The notes beneath the pieces are model-generated. The model saw only the letters and a list, made by a program, of their open reading frames with translations, ran no database searches and was not told where the DNA came from. A program made the position numbers and the translations under genes. Below, piece after piece: positions 46,212 through 53,901 of a DNA stretch of 64,000 bases. Where the stretch lies: positions 620,001 to 684,000 of the forward strand of contig JADJJI010000011.1 of NCBI GenBank assembly GCA_016706565.1, in the 5' to 3' direction. Within the stretch, counting starts at the first letter, position 1. The number at the start of each line of letters is the position of its first letter. Origin of the DNA: Piscinibacter sp. GTDB lineage: Bacteria; Pseudomonadota; Gammaproteobacteria; Burkholderiales; Burkholderiaceae_C.

Positions 46212-47657
46212 TCAGTTGGTCATGCTGGCTTCGGCCTTGCGCTCGACGATGGTCTTGCTGACCAGCACCGGCTTGCCCTTCAGGCGGTTCAGCGCCTGGG
46301 CCAGCTGGAAGTCTTCCGGCGAGCCGAACTCGGGCAGCGGCTTGGCCGTGGAGGCCTTCTTCTGCGCCTCGTCTTCCAGCTTCTTGCGGGCTTCCTCACG
46401 GGCCTTCTCGCGCGCCTCGTCTTTCATCTCGGCGCCCTGGCCGCTGGCAATGTGCTTCTCCAGGTCGGCCTCGCGCACGCGCAGGGCGGCGAACACGTTG
46501 CCCTCGGCGGTTTCGTCGAGCATCACGTCGGGCACGATGCCCTTGGCCTGGATCGACGCGCCGCTGGGCGTGTAGTAGCGCGCGGTGGTGATCTTCAGCG
46601 CGGTGTCGGGTCCGAGCTGGCGCACCGTCTGCACCGAGCCCTTGCCGAAGGTCTGCGCGCCCATCACGATGGCGCGCTTGTGGTCCTGCAGCGCGCCGGC
46701 GACGATCTCGCTGGCCGAGGCCGACCCTTCGTTCACCAGCACCACCAGCGGCACCTTCTTCACGCCTTCGGGCAGCTTGCGCAGCGGGTCGCTGCCGCCG
46801 CGGCGCAAGTAGTACTCGGGCGCCGCCTTGAAAGTGGCCTTGGAGTCGGCGATCTGGCCGTTGGTGGTCACCACCACGGCATCGCTCGGCAGGAAGGCCG
46901 CCGAGATGGCCACCGCACCCTCGAGCAGGCCACCCGGGTCGTTGCGCAGGTCGAGCACCAGGCCCTTGAGGTTCGGGTCCTGCTTGTAGATCTCTTCGAG
47001 CTTGCGGGCGAAGTCGTCGACCGTGCGGTCCTGGAACTGGCTCACGCGCAGCCAGGCGTAGCCGGGCTCGACCACCTTGGAGCGAACGCTCTGCACGCGG
47101 ATCTCTTCGCGCACGATGGTCACCGGGAAGCTGCGCGTCTCGGTCTTGCGGAACACCGTGAGCACCACCTTGGTGTTGGGCTCGCCGCGCATCTTCTTGA
47201 CGGCCTGGTCCATCGTCAGGCCCTTGACGACCGTGTCGTCGATCTTGGTGATCAGGTCACCGCTCTTCAGGCCGGCACGGAAGGCCGGCGAGCCCTCGAT
47301 CGGCGAGACCACCTTGACGAGGCCGTCTTCCATGCCGATCTCGATGCCCACGCCGACGAATCGGCCGCTGGTGCCCTCGCGGAATTCCTTGAAGGACTTC
47401 TTGTCGAAGAACTGCGAATGCGGGTCCAGCCCCGAGACCATGCCCGAGATGGCGTCGTTGATGAGCTTCTTCTCGTCGACCGGCTCGACGTAGTCGCTCT
47501 TGACCATGCCGAACACCGCGGCGAGTTGCTGCAGTTCCTCCAGCGGCAGCTGCGAGACCGAGCTGCTGCGGGCGATCGCCTGGAACTGCATGGTGGTCAG
47601 CGCCCCGGCGACAGCGCCCAGAGCCAGCCAGCCCGCAACCTTGAGTTTGATTCCCAT
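46212..47657 (-). CDS. ctpA: C-terminal processing peptidase (S41 family, CtpA)
   Basis: 481-residue periplasmic serine protease. An N-terminal membrane/signal segment (KVAGWLALGAVAGALTTMQF, residues 6-25) is followed by a PDZ domain (about 85-165; GIEIGMEDGLVKVVSPIEGSPA, GDLITKIDD) and the S41 catalytic core. The Ser-Lys dyad is in VNEGSASASE and QTFGKGSVQ. It removes C-terminal peptides and helps control envelope and murein turnover by inference. TATACT at 47710-47715 (minus strand) is a candidate -10 element, giving a leader of about 45 nt. Confidence 0.9.
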   Translation of the reverse strand: MGIKLKVAGWLALGAVAGALTTMQFQAIARSSSVSQLPLEELQQLAAVFGMVKSDYVEPVDEKKLINDAISGMVSGLDPHSQFFDKKSFKEFREGTSGRFVGVGIEIGMEDGLVKVVSPIEGSPAFRAGLKSGDLITKIDDTVVKGLTMDQAVKKMRGEPNTKVVLTVFRKTETRSFPVTIVREEIRVQSVRSKVVEPGYAWLRVSQFQDRTVDDFARKLEEIYKQDPNLKGLVLDLRNDPGGLLEGAVAISAAFLPSDAVVVTTNGQIADSKATFKAAPEYYLRRGGSDPLRKLPEGVKKVPLVVLVNEGSASASEIVAGALQDHKRAIVMGAQTFGKGSVQTVRQLGPDTALKITTARYYTPSGASIQAKGIVPDVMLDETAEGNVFAALRVREADLEKHIASGQGAEMKDEAREKAREEARKKLEDEAQKKASTAKPLPEFGSPEDFQLAQALNRLKGKPVLVSKTIVERKAEASMTN

Positions 47658-47709
47658 CGACTACCCCTTCAGACCCGCTTCAGTGCTGCGAAAACACGCA
47701 TGCCGAATC

Positions 47710-47715
47710 AGTATA
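47710..47715 (-). promoter_or_regulatory. -10 element TATACT of ctpA
   Basis: On the minus strand the hexamer TATACT lies about 53 bp before the ctpA ATG. No convincing -35 hexamer was found 17 bp further upstream, so the call is tentative. Confidence 0.35.
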
Positions 47716-47801
47716 TGACGCGTGCCCCGCTTGGAGCCGGGAGCCGCCGGGAAAGTTGCACGCGGCGGCGGGCTTTCGCGCAACGCCTGGAAACAGGTCG
47801 T

Positions 47802-48902
47802 TCAGGCCGGGTTTCGATCGAAGGTCACCACGTGGTCCACCTCGGCGCGGATGCCGATCCATTCGCCGATCTGGTGGTCGTGGTGCGAAGGCACGTGGGC
47901 CATCAGCTTCTCTCCCGAGGCCAGCCGCAACGTGTAAAGAAATTCGGCGCCGCGGAAAGTCTTGCTTTCGATGCGGGCGCGCACCGGGGCGAGGTCGTCG
48001 TGCACGATGTCGTCGGCGCGCAGCAGCACCTCGCACTTGCCTTCGGGGTAGGCCTCGGGCAGCGGGCATTCGGCCACGTCGGTGAGGTCGCCCAGCGGCG
48101 TGCGCACGATGCAGTTGCAGTGGCCGTCGACCTGCTCGCCGCCCTGCGAGACGATCTGTGCCGTCGTGAACACGCCGTGGCCGATGAAATCGGCGACGAA
48201 GCGTGTTGCCGGGCGGTGGTAGAGGGCGTAGGGATCGTCCCACTGCTCGAGACGGCCGCGGTTCATGACGCCGATCAGTTCGCCCACCGCGAAGGCTTCC
48301 ATCTGGTCATGGGTGACGAACAGCGCCGTCGTGCCGGCCTGCTTGAGGATGGCGCGCAGTTCCTGGGCGAGCCGCTCGCGCAGGTCGACGTCGAGGCTGG
48401 AGAAGGGCTCGTCCAGCAGCAGCAGTCGAGGGTTGGGCGCCAGTGCGCGGGCCAGCGCGATGCGCTGCTGCTGCCCGCCGGAGAGCTGGTGCGGCGCCCG
48501 CTTGGCGGCATGCGCCAGGCCGACGAGATCGAGCACCTCTTGCGTGCGCTGGCGGCGCTGCGCGCCGGGCAGGTGGCGGATGCCGAAGTCGACGTTGGCC
48601 TCGACGCTCAGGTGCGGGAACAGCGCGTAGTCCTGGAACACCATGCCGATGCGACGCGCCTCGGGCGACAGGTGCTGCCCGGTGGCGGCGTCGGCGAGCA
48701 CTTCGCCATCGATGCGGATGCGGCCGACGGCCAGCCGCTCCAGGCCGGCGACCGCGCGCAGCAGCGAGGTCTTCCCGCAGCCCGAGGGGCCGATCAGCAC
48801 GCCGATCTCGCCGCGGCGCAGGCCCAGCGTGACGGCATCGACTGCGGCGCGGGCTGTCTGGCCGGGATAGCTGACCGAGGCGTGTTCGATGGCGAGGAAC
48901 AT
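47802..48902 (-). CDS. Iron(III)-type ABC transporter ATP-binding protein (FbpC-like)
   Basis: 366-residue ABC ATPase. It has Walker A GPSGCGKTS (about residues 38-46), Q-loop MVFQDYALFPH, signature LSGGQQQRIALARAL, Walker B LLLLDEPFSSLD and switch VTHDQMEA. The last ~120 residues form the C-terminal OB-like domain of the FbpC/PotA-type ATPases. ATG 48902 is preferred to GTG 48905. It is divergent from a fused permease across 99 bp that carries a Fur-like box, so both probably work together in ferric iron uptake. No periplasmic FbpA is in the window. A spermidine or thiamine role is less likely. Confidence 0.8.
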   Translation of the reverse strand: MFLAIEHASVSYPGQTARAAVDAVTLGLRRGEIGVLIGPSGCGKTSLLRAVAGLERLAVGRIRIDGEVLADAATGQHLSPEARRIGMVFQDYALFPHLSVEANVDFGIRHLPGAQRRQRTQEVLDLVGLAHAAKRAPHQLSGGQQQRIALARALAPNPRLLLLDEPFSSLDVDLRERLAQELRAILKQAGTTALFVTHDQMEAFAVGELIGVMNRGRLEQWDDPYALYHRPATRFVADFIGHGVFTTAQIVSQGGEQVDGHCNCIVRTPLGDLTDVAECPLPEAYPEGKCEVLLRADDIVHDDLAPVRARIESKTFRGAEFLYTLRLASGEKLMAHVPSHHDHQIGEWIGIRAEVDHVVTFDRNPA

Positions 48903-48930
48903 CACCCTATGATATCGAGCTTCTCGCCAG

Positions 48931-48948
48931 AACGAGAATCGTTCGCAT
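48931..48948. promoter_or_regulatory. Fur-like box between the iron ABC genes
   Basis: AACGAGAATCGTTCGCAT matches AATGAGAATCATTCTCAT, a strong Fur-site form, at 15 of 18 positions by eye. It lies about 30 bp before the ATPase start and 54 bp before the permease start. Iron repression of both genes is the natural reading. Confidence 0.6.
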
Positions 48949-49001
48949 CAGACTTGCGCCGCGTCAAGTCGCATTGCGTGCCACCTCCGCGATCCTTGCG
49001 C

Positions 49002-50618
49002 ATGTCCCGACTGCTGACTTTCGCCTGCCTGCTGCTTGCCGTGCCTGTTCTGGGTGTGCTCGGGTCCTGGATCGGCCTGGACGCAGCCAGCCTGCAGGTG
49101 CTGCGCCACCAGTTCGACACCGTGCTGCCGGAGTACGCACTGAACTCGCTGCTGCTCGCGCTGACGGTGGCCGTCGGCGTGGCCCTGCTCGGCGGCGCCA
49201 CGGCTGCGCTGGTGGCCTTGTTCGACTTCCCGCTTCGGCGCCTCTTCGAGTGGGCGCTGCTGCTGCCGCTGGCCATGCCAGCCTATGTGCTGGCCTATGC
49301 CGCCACCGACTTCCTGCAGTTCAGCGGGCCGCTGCAGTCGGCGTTGCGGTCCTGGACGGGCGCCACCGGCGCGCTGTGGCCCGACGTGCGCAGCCTGTGG
49401 GGTGCGGCCGCCCTGTTCGTGTTGTGCCTCTACCCGTATGTGTACCTGCTGACCCGCGCCGCGCTGAGCGAACGCGCGGTGCCGCTGATGGAAGCCGCCC
49501 GGCTGCTCGGTGCCGGCACCGCCCGCCGTGTGCGCGAGGTGGCGCTGCCGCTGGCCCGCCCCGCACTGGCGGCCGGCGTGGCGCTGGCGCTGATGGAGAC
49601 GCTGGCGGACTATGGTGTTGGTGCATACTTCGGCTTGTCGACATTCACCACGGGCATCTACAAGGCCTGGCTGGTGATGTACGACCGCGACGCCGCAGCG
49701 CAGCTGGCTTCGCTGCTGCTGGTGCTGGTGGCGTTGCTGCTGTGGGTCGAGCAGCGCGCCCAGAAGCGGCTGCGCTTCTCCGCCACGCGCAGCGGAGCGG
49801 TGCATGCCGCCGAGGCGCAGGCCATTCCGCTGACCGGAGCGCGAGCCGCGCTGGCCGTGCTCGTGTGTGCGCTGCCGGTGCTGCTCGGCTTCGTGCTGCC
49901 GGTGCTGGTGCTGCTGCGACTGGTCTGGCTCGAAGCGGCGCATGGCGAGGTCGGCCTGCCGCTGGCGCGATTCGCGCAATGGGCCTGGGTGAGCTTCAAG
50001 CTCGCGGGTCTGGCCGCACTGCTGGCCACGTCCATCGCGCTGCTGCTCGGCTTTTCGTTGCGCCTGCGCGAGAGCGTTGCATTGCGCCTGTCGGCCCGCG
50101 TGGTCTCGCTCGGTTATGCGGTGCCTGGCGCGGTGATCGCGGTGGGCATCCTGCTGCCTGTGGGATGGCTGCAGGAGCGCTTCCCTCAACTCGGCAGTGC
50201 CGCGCTGGTCACCGGCACGCTGTTCGGACTCATGTACGCCTACCTCGTGCGCTTCTCCGCAGTGGCATTGCAGTCGATCGAGGCGGGCTATGCGCGCGTG
50301 CCGACGTCCATCGACGAGACCGCGCATCTGCTCGGCGCATCGCGGCGGCGCATGTTCCTCGAGTTGCATGCGCCGCTGCTGCGCCGCGCCGGCCTGGCCG
50401 CAATGCTGCTGGTGTTCGTCGACGTGATGAAGGAACTGCCGGCCACGCTGGTGCTGCGGCCCTTCAACAGCGACACGCTGGCGGTGGTCGCCTACCAGCT
50501 GGCGCGCGACGAAAGGCTGGGCGAGGCGGCGCTGCCCTCGCTTGCCATCGTGCTGGTCGGGTTGCTGCCGGTGCTGCTGCTGTCGCGCTCGATGCGGCCG
50601 GACCCGGCGCGGCGGTGA
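49002..50618 (+). CDS. Iron(III)-type ABC transporter permease, fused two-domain (FbpB-like)
   Basis: 538-residue inner-membrane protein with about twelve hydrophobic helices in two tandem permease halves. Each half has an EAA loop: EAARLLGAGTARRVREVALP (first) and ETAHLLGASRRRMFLELHAP (second). The fused double permease, near 540 residues, is the FbpB/SfuB layout. ATG 49002 gives a good signal-like first helix; the frame is open far upstream as a shadow of ctpA and the ATPase. It works with the divergent ATPase at 47802-48902. No binding-protein gene is adjacent. Confidence 0.85.
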   Translation: MSRLLTFACLLLAVPVLGVLGSWIGLDAASLQVLRHQFDTVLPEYALNSLLLALTVAVGVALLGGATAALVALFDFPLRRLFEWALLLPLAMPAYVLAYAATDFLQFSGPLQSALRSWTGATGALWPDVRSLWGAAALFVLCLYPYVYLLTRAALSERAVPLMEAARLLGAGTARRVREVALPLARPALAAGVALALMETLADYGVGAYFGLSTFTTGIYKAWLVMYDRDAAAQLASLLLVLVALLLWVEQRAQKRLRFSATRSGAVHAAEAQAIPLTGARAALAVLVCALPVLLGFVLPVLVLLRLVWLEAAHGEVGLPLARFAQWAWVSFKLAGLAALLATSIALLLGFSLRLRESVALRLSARVVSLGYAVPGAVIAVGILLPVGWLQERFPQLGSAALVTGTLFGLMYAYLVRFSAVALQSIEAGYARVPTSIDETAHLLGASRRRMFLELHAPLLRRAGLAAMLLVFVDVMKELPATLVLRPFNSDTLAVVAYQLARDERLGEAALPSLAIVLVGLLPVLLLSRSMRPDPARR

Positions 50619-50631
50619 AGGTGCCGGCCCG

Positions 50632-51567
50632 TCAGGGCTCGGCGCGGTCACGCTCGGCGCTCGCCTGCAACCAGGCGGCGAAGGCCTGCACGTCGGCCCG
50701 CAGGGCCGCGAAGCGCGCGGTGACGAGGAAGTAGCCGCGCGGAGACGCGAAGCGCTTCTCGAACAGCGCGACCAGGCGGCCCTGGCGCAGATGGCGACGC
50801 ACCAGCGGGCTGACGCCCAGGGCCACGCCCTGGCCTTCGAGCGCGGCATTGATGAGCTGGTCGTACTGATTGAACTGCACCGAGCCGGCGCTCTGCAGGC
50901 CGTGCAGCTTCATGGTCTCCAGCCACACCGGCCAGGCGCCGGTGGGCCAGACCTTCTCGGCCATCTGGTAGTGCAGCAGCACCTGGTGGCGAAGATCGGC
51001 GGGTTCGGCCAGCGGCTTGCCCGGCACATCGATCAGCGCCGGGCTGCACACCGGCATGACCTCCTCGCCGAACAACTGCTGCGAGCCGGCGGGCGCGATC
51101 TGCGTCGGGCAGTAGCGCACCGCCAACTCGACGCGTTCGCGATCGAGGTCGATCAGGCGGTTGTTGGCGTCGATGCGGATCTCGATGTCCGGATGCTGGG
51201 CCCGGAAGTCCCCCAGCCGCGGCACCAGCCACAGCGAGGCGAATCCGATGCTGCACGACACCGTCAATGCACGCGCCTGGTTCTGCGCGCGGATGCGATC
51301 GGCGGTGTCGGACAACTGCCGCAGCGCTTCGGCCGCCGTGCGGTAGAGCTGCTGGCCGGCGTCGGTGAGGCGGATCTCGCGATGCCGGCGCTCGAACAGC
51401 GGCACCCCCAGGTGCTCCTCCAGGGCCTGTACCTGCCGGCTGACTGCCGACTGGGTGAGGAAAAGCTCGGCCGCAGCCCGCGTGAAGCTGAGTTGCCGCG
51501 CTGCGGCCTCGAATCCGCGCAACAGATCCAACGAAGGCAGGGAACGCGCCATGGTGTCGGTTTGCAT
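50632..51567 (-). CDS. LysR-family transcriptional regulator (GcvA-like)
   Basis: 311-residue regulator. An N-terminal helix-turn-helix (FTRAAAELFLTQSAVSRQVQALEEHLGVPLFERR, roughly residues 29-63) leads to a C-terminal substrate-binding domain (about 95-300). The HTH is of the GcvA/AmpR type (RAAAELFLTQSAVSRQV). It is divergent from the DUF2917 gene and probably controls it, a pairing that recurs in betaproteobacteria. The start at 51567 may instead be the ATG at 51552. The effector is unknown. Confidence 0.83.
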   Translation of the reverse strand: MQTDTMARSLPSLDLLRGFEAAARQLSFTRAAAELFLTQSAVSRQVQALEEHLGVPLFERRHREIRLTDAGQQLYRTAAEALRQLSDTADRIRAQNQARALTVSCSIGFASLWLVPRLGDFRAQHPDIEIRIDANNRLIDLDRERVELAVRYCPTQIAPAGSQQLFGEEVMPVCSPALIDVPGKPLAEPADLRHQVLLHYQMAEKVWPTGAWPVWLETMKLHGLQSAGSVQFNQYDQLINAALEGQGVALGVSPLVRRHLRQGRLVALFEKRFASPRGYFLVTARFAALRADVQAFAAWLQASAERDRAEP

Positions 51568-51707
51568 GCTTCTAACGCATGCGATGAATGCGGAGATCTC
51601 GTTTGAGGATCGAGGACAAGACCACGATCATTCTCTCACCGAATCCACCTCCTGGGTGCTCGATCGTCGACGCCCAGCATGCGTGGAATACATGCAAGGA
51701 GCGCATC

Positions 51708-52013
51708 ATGACCATCCGCCGCATCGACGACTTGGCCGGCCTCGTCAGCCTGTCCAAGAGAGACGTGTTGTCCCTGGCCGGCCGACCGGGAACACGCATC
51801 GAAAGCCGCCATGGCGGCCTGTGGGTCACCCAGGACGGCGATCCTCGTGACATCGTGCTGGCACGCGGCGAGGCCTGCGTCCTGGACCGTTGCGGGCCGG
51901 TGCTGGTGCAGGCGCTGGACCCTGCCCTGGTGGTGGTGGAACGGCCGGCGAATCAGGGCGCCAGGGCCCCGGGGCTATGGCAGCGCCTGACCCAGGCGGC
52001 GCTCAGCGCTTGA
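51708..52013 (+). CDS. DUF2917 family protein
   Basis: 101-residue small protein. GRPGTRIESRHGGLWVTQDGDPRDIVLARGE is the core of the DUF2917 family, whose function is unknown. The ATG at 51708 has AAGGAG at the right distance, so it is preferred over the longer frame at 51588. It is divergent from a LysR regulator, and the 140-bp gap between them should hold the shared promoter. The 3' end overlaps a small hypothetical gene by 11 bp. Confidence 0.72.
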   Translation: MTIRRIDDLAGLVSLSKRDVLSLAGRPGTRIESRHGGLWVTQDGDPRDIVLARGEACVLDRCGPVLVQALDPALVVVERPANQGARAPGLWQRLTQAALSA

Positions 52014-52260
52014 GTCGGTTGAACTCGTCGATGAGATCGCCGGGCAATGTGTCCATCGGCGCTTCACTGACGCGCACTCCGCCGAGCAGTTCGAGCGACG
52101 AGGCCAGCCAGCCGTTGTCGCGCGGGTCGACGGACTCCTTGGTCGCAGCCGGGTTGCTGACCGCCTGGCGCGGATCGACGTATTCACCCATCGGCGCGTT
52201 CGCCGTGACGCGCCACACCAGCTTTGCGGGCTGCTGCTTGTTCGCCGAGACTCGAGCCAT
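52003..52260 (-). CDS. Small hypothetical protein
   Basis: 85 residues starting MARVSANKQQPAKLVWR, with a Pro/Asn-rich centre and the stretch DNGWLASSLELLGG. No family is recognised. Codon composition in this frame resembles that of real genes, and the protein is hydrophilic without a signal or membrane segment. A longer frame starts at 52314. It converges on the DUF2917 gene. Coding is probable but not proven. Confidence 0.5.
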   Translation of the reverse strand: MARVSANKQQPAKLVWRVTANAPMGEYVDPRQAVSNPAATKESVDPRDNGWLASSLELLGGVRVSEAPMDTLPGDLIDEFNRLKR

Positions 52261-52553
52261 GGGATGAACCGCCTGATCACGCCGGGCGCCCGAATGAGAC
52301 ACCCCTGCATTCATGGTAACGGACTGCGCCCTGGGCCACCATGGCGACCCCTAGGTTGAAGTGGCCGCCGTACGGCAGCCCTGGGGGGCGTCCGCGCACC
52401 ACTTCCGTCGCCATGGATTTGTACGAGCCCGCGCCTGTGCGGCAGGCCGCGCTGCCGTAATCTTCGCAAGTTCCCGGCGACCAAGAAGTCCAGTCACCAG
52501 CGCGTTGGCGATCGCCCACTTGCACGGCGCCGCAGCCAAGGAAACGGAAACCC
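52261..52553. other. Intergenic region upstream of msrB
   Basis: About 290 bp without a supported gene. It would contain the promoters for the small hypothetical gene (-) and msrB (+). No strong hexamer, palindrome or RNA structure stands out. Confidence 0.5.
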
Positions 52554-53000
52554 ATGAAGACCTACACCAAGTCCCCCGAAGCGATCGCGCGGCTGACCGC
52601 CGAGCAGTTCCACGTCACGCAGCGCAGCGGCACCGAGCGCCCGGGTACCGGCGAGTACCTGGACAACCACGAGCCCGGCATCTATGTGGACATCGTTTCC
52701 GGCGAGCCGCTGTTCGCGTCGTCCGACAAGTTCGAGTCGGGCTGCGGCTGGCCGAGCTTCACCAAGCCGATCGTGCCCGCTCACGTCAATGAACTGCGCG
52801 ATTCCAGCCATGGCATGGTGCGCACCGAGGTCCGCTCCGTCCATGGCGACAGCCACCTGGGGCACGTTTTCCCCGACGGCCCACGCGACCGGGGCGGGCT
52901 GCGCTACTGCATCAACTCGGCCTCGCTGCGTTTCGTGCACCGCGACGACATGCAGGCCGAGGGTTACGGCGAATACCTGAACCAAGTCGAGGAGAGCTGA
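52554..53000 (+). CDS. msrB: Peptide-methionine (R)-S-oxide reductase
   Basis: 148-residue enzyme that repairs methionine-R-sulfoxide in proteins. The catalytic region [14 protein letters not shown] holds the active cysteine (about residue 123), and GCGWPSF plus [10 protein letters not shown] are the other conserved blocks. The zinc CxxC pairs of many MsrB proteins are not present, so it is the zinc-free form. A GGAAAC site precedes the ATG. msrA starts one base after its stop, so both stereoisomers of oxidised methionine are covered by one operon. Confidence 0.93.
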   Translation: MKTYTKSPEAIARLTAEQFHVTQRSGTERPGTGEYLDNHEPGIYVDIVSGEPLFASSDKFESGCGWPSFTKPIVPAHVNELRDSSHGMVRTEVRSVHGDSHLGHVFPDGPRDRGGLRYCINSASLRFVHRDDMQAEGYGEYLNQVEES

Positions 53001-53001
53001 A

Positions 53002-53508
53002 ATGGCAACCGAGCGCGCAGTTCTGGCCGGCGGATGTTTCTGGGGCATGCAGGACCTGATCCGCAAGTTGCCCGGCGTGGTGTCCACGCGCGTGGGCTAT
53101 TCCGGCGGCGACGTGCCGAATGCAACCTATCGGCATCACGGCACCCATGCCGAGGCGATCGAGATCGTCTTCGATCCTGCCGTGATGAGCTACCGGCGCC
53201 TGCTCGAGTTCTTTTTCCAGATCCACGACCCGACCACGCCGAACCGGCAGGGCAACGACCGCGGCATGGCCTACCGCTCGGCGATCTACTTCGAGTCCGA
53301 AGCGCAGCGTCTCGAGGCGATCGACACGATCCAAGACGTCGAGGCCTCCGGCCTGTGGCCGGGCAAGGTGGTCACGGAAGTCGCGCCGGTGGGTGCGTTC
53401 TGGCAGGCCGAACCCGAACACCAGGACTACCTCGAGCGCAACCCGGGTGGCTACACCTGCCACTTTGCGCGGCCGAACTGGGTCTTGCCCCGGCGCGCCG
53501 CGGCCTGA
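53002..53508 (+). CDS. msrA: Peptide-methionine (S)-S-oxide reductase
   Basis: 168-residue enzyme that repairs methionine-S-sulfoxide. The active-site GCFWGMQD (about residues 11-18) contains the catalytic Cys, followed by [21 protein letters not shown] and [10 protein letters not shown], all standard MsrA blocks. A C-terminal Cys (YTCHF) can serve as the resolving residue. It lies one base after msrB in the same operon. There is no signal peptide, so both enzymes are cytosolic. Confidence 0.95.
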   Translation: MATERAVLAGGCFWGMQDLIRKLPGVVSTRVGYSGGDVPNATYRHHGTHAEAIEIVFDPAVMSYRRLLEFFFQIHDPTTPNRQGNDRGMAYRSAIYFESEAQRLEAIDTIQDVEASGLWPGKVVTEVAPVGAFWQAEPEHQDYLERNPGGYTCHFARPNWVLPRRAAA

Positions 53509-53790
53509 GCGCTTAAGGAGATCCGTTCGGCACATGTCGCTCGCGCACGGGTTCGAACTCAGATTCTCGATGCCGCGCAGGCTGGTGGCGGACGCCACGC
53601 GGCGCTCTGACAAGGTGCCGGTGTTCTTCGACCTCGGCAATCCCGCTGTCGAGGTGCGTGCTTCCAGCAGCGTGCGCGCCGACACCTGCCGGAACCGCCG
53701 GCTGGCCCCATCGAATGGCCTGAAGGTCGCACGAGAACCCGTGAACCGGGGAGGCGTCGAGACGCATTGGGACGTCGGTGGACGCTGCAA
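53509..53790. other. Intergenic region between msrA and tRNA-Arg
   Basis: About 280 bp with no supported gene, terminator or repeat. Overlapping open frames on both strands are short and lack any recognisable motif. Confidence 0.5.
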
Positions 53791-53865
53791 TGGTCCCGCC
53801 GACAGGAATCGAACCTGTATTTGCCGCTTAGGAGGCGGCCGTTCTATCCATTGAACTACGGCGAG
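53791..53865 (-). tRNA. tRNA-Arg (CCU)
   Basis: The minus-strand sequence folds as a complete tRNA. It has a 7-bp acceptor stem (one U-G pair), a D-arm with TAGTTCAATGGATAGAAC, an anticodon stem GCCGC/GCGGC with loop CTCCTAA (anticodon CCU at 53830-53832), the T-arm ACAGG-TTCGATT-CCTGT, discriminator A and an encoded CCA (53791-53793). It reads the rare AGG arginine codon. Confidence 0.93.
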
Positions 53866-53901
53866 CGGGAGCGGCGGGATTCTCTCATTGCGCGCCCGAG
53901 C

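Noticed and set aside
46131-50618. A 1495-codon + frame spanning ctpA and the iron permease
   Set aside because: Only its last 538 codons are the real permease. The upstream part is antisense to ctpA and the ABC ATPase and has no motif.
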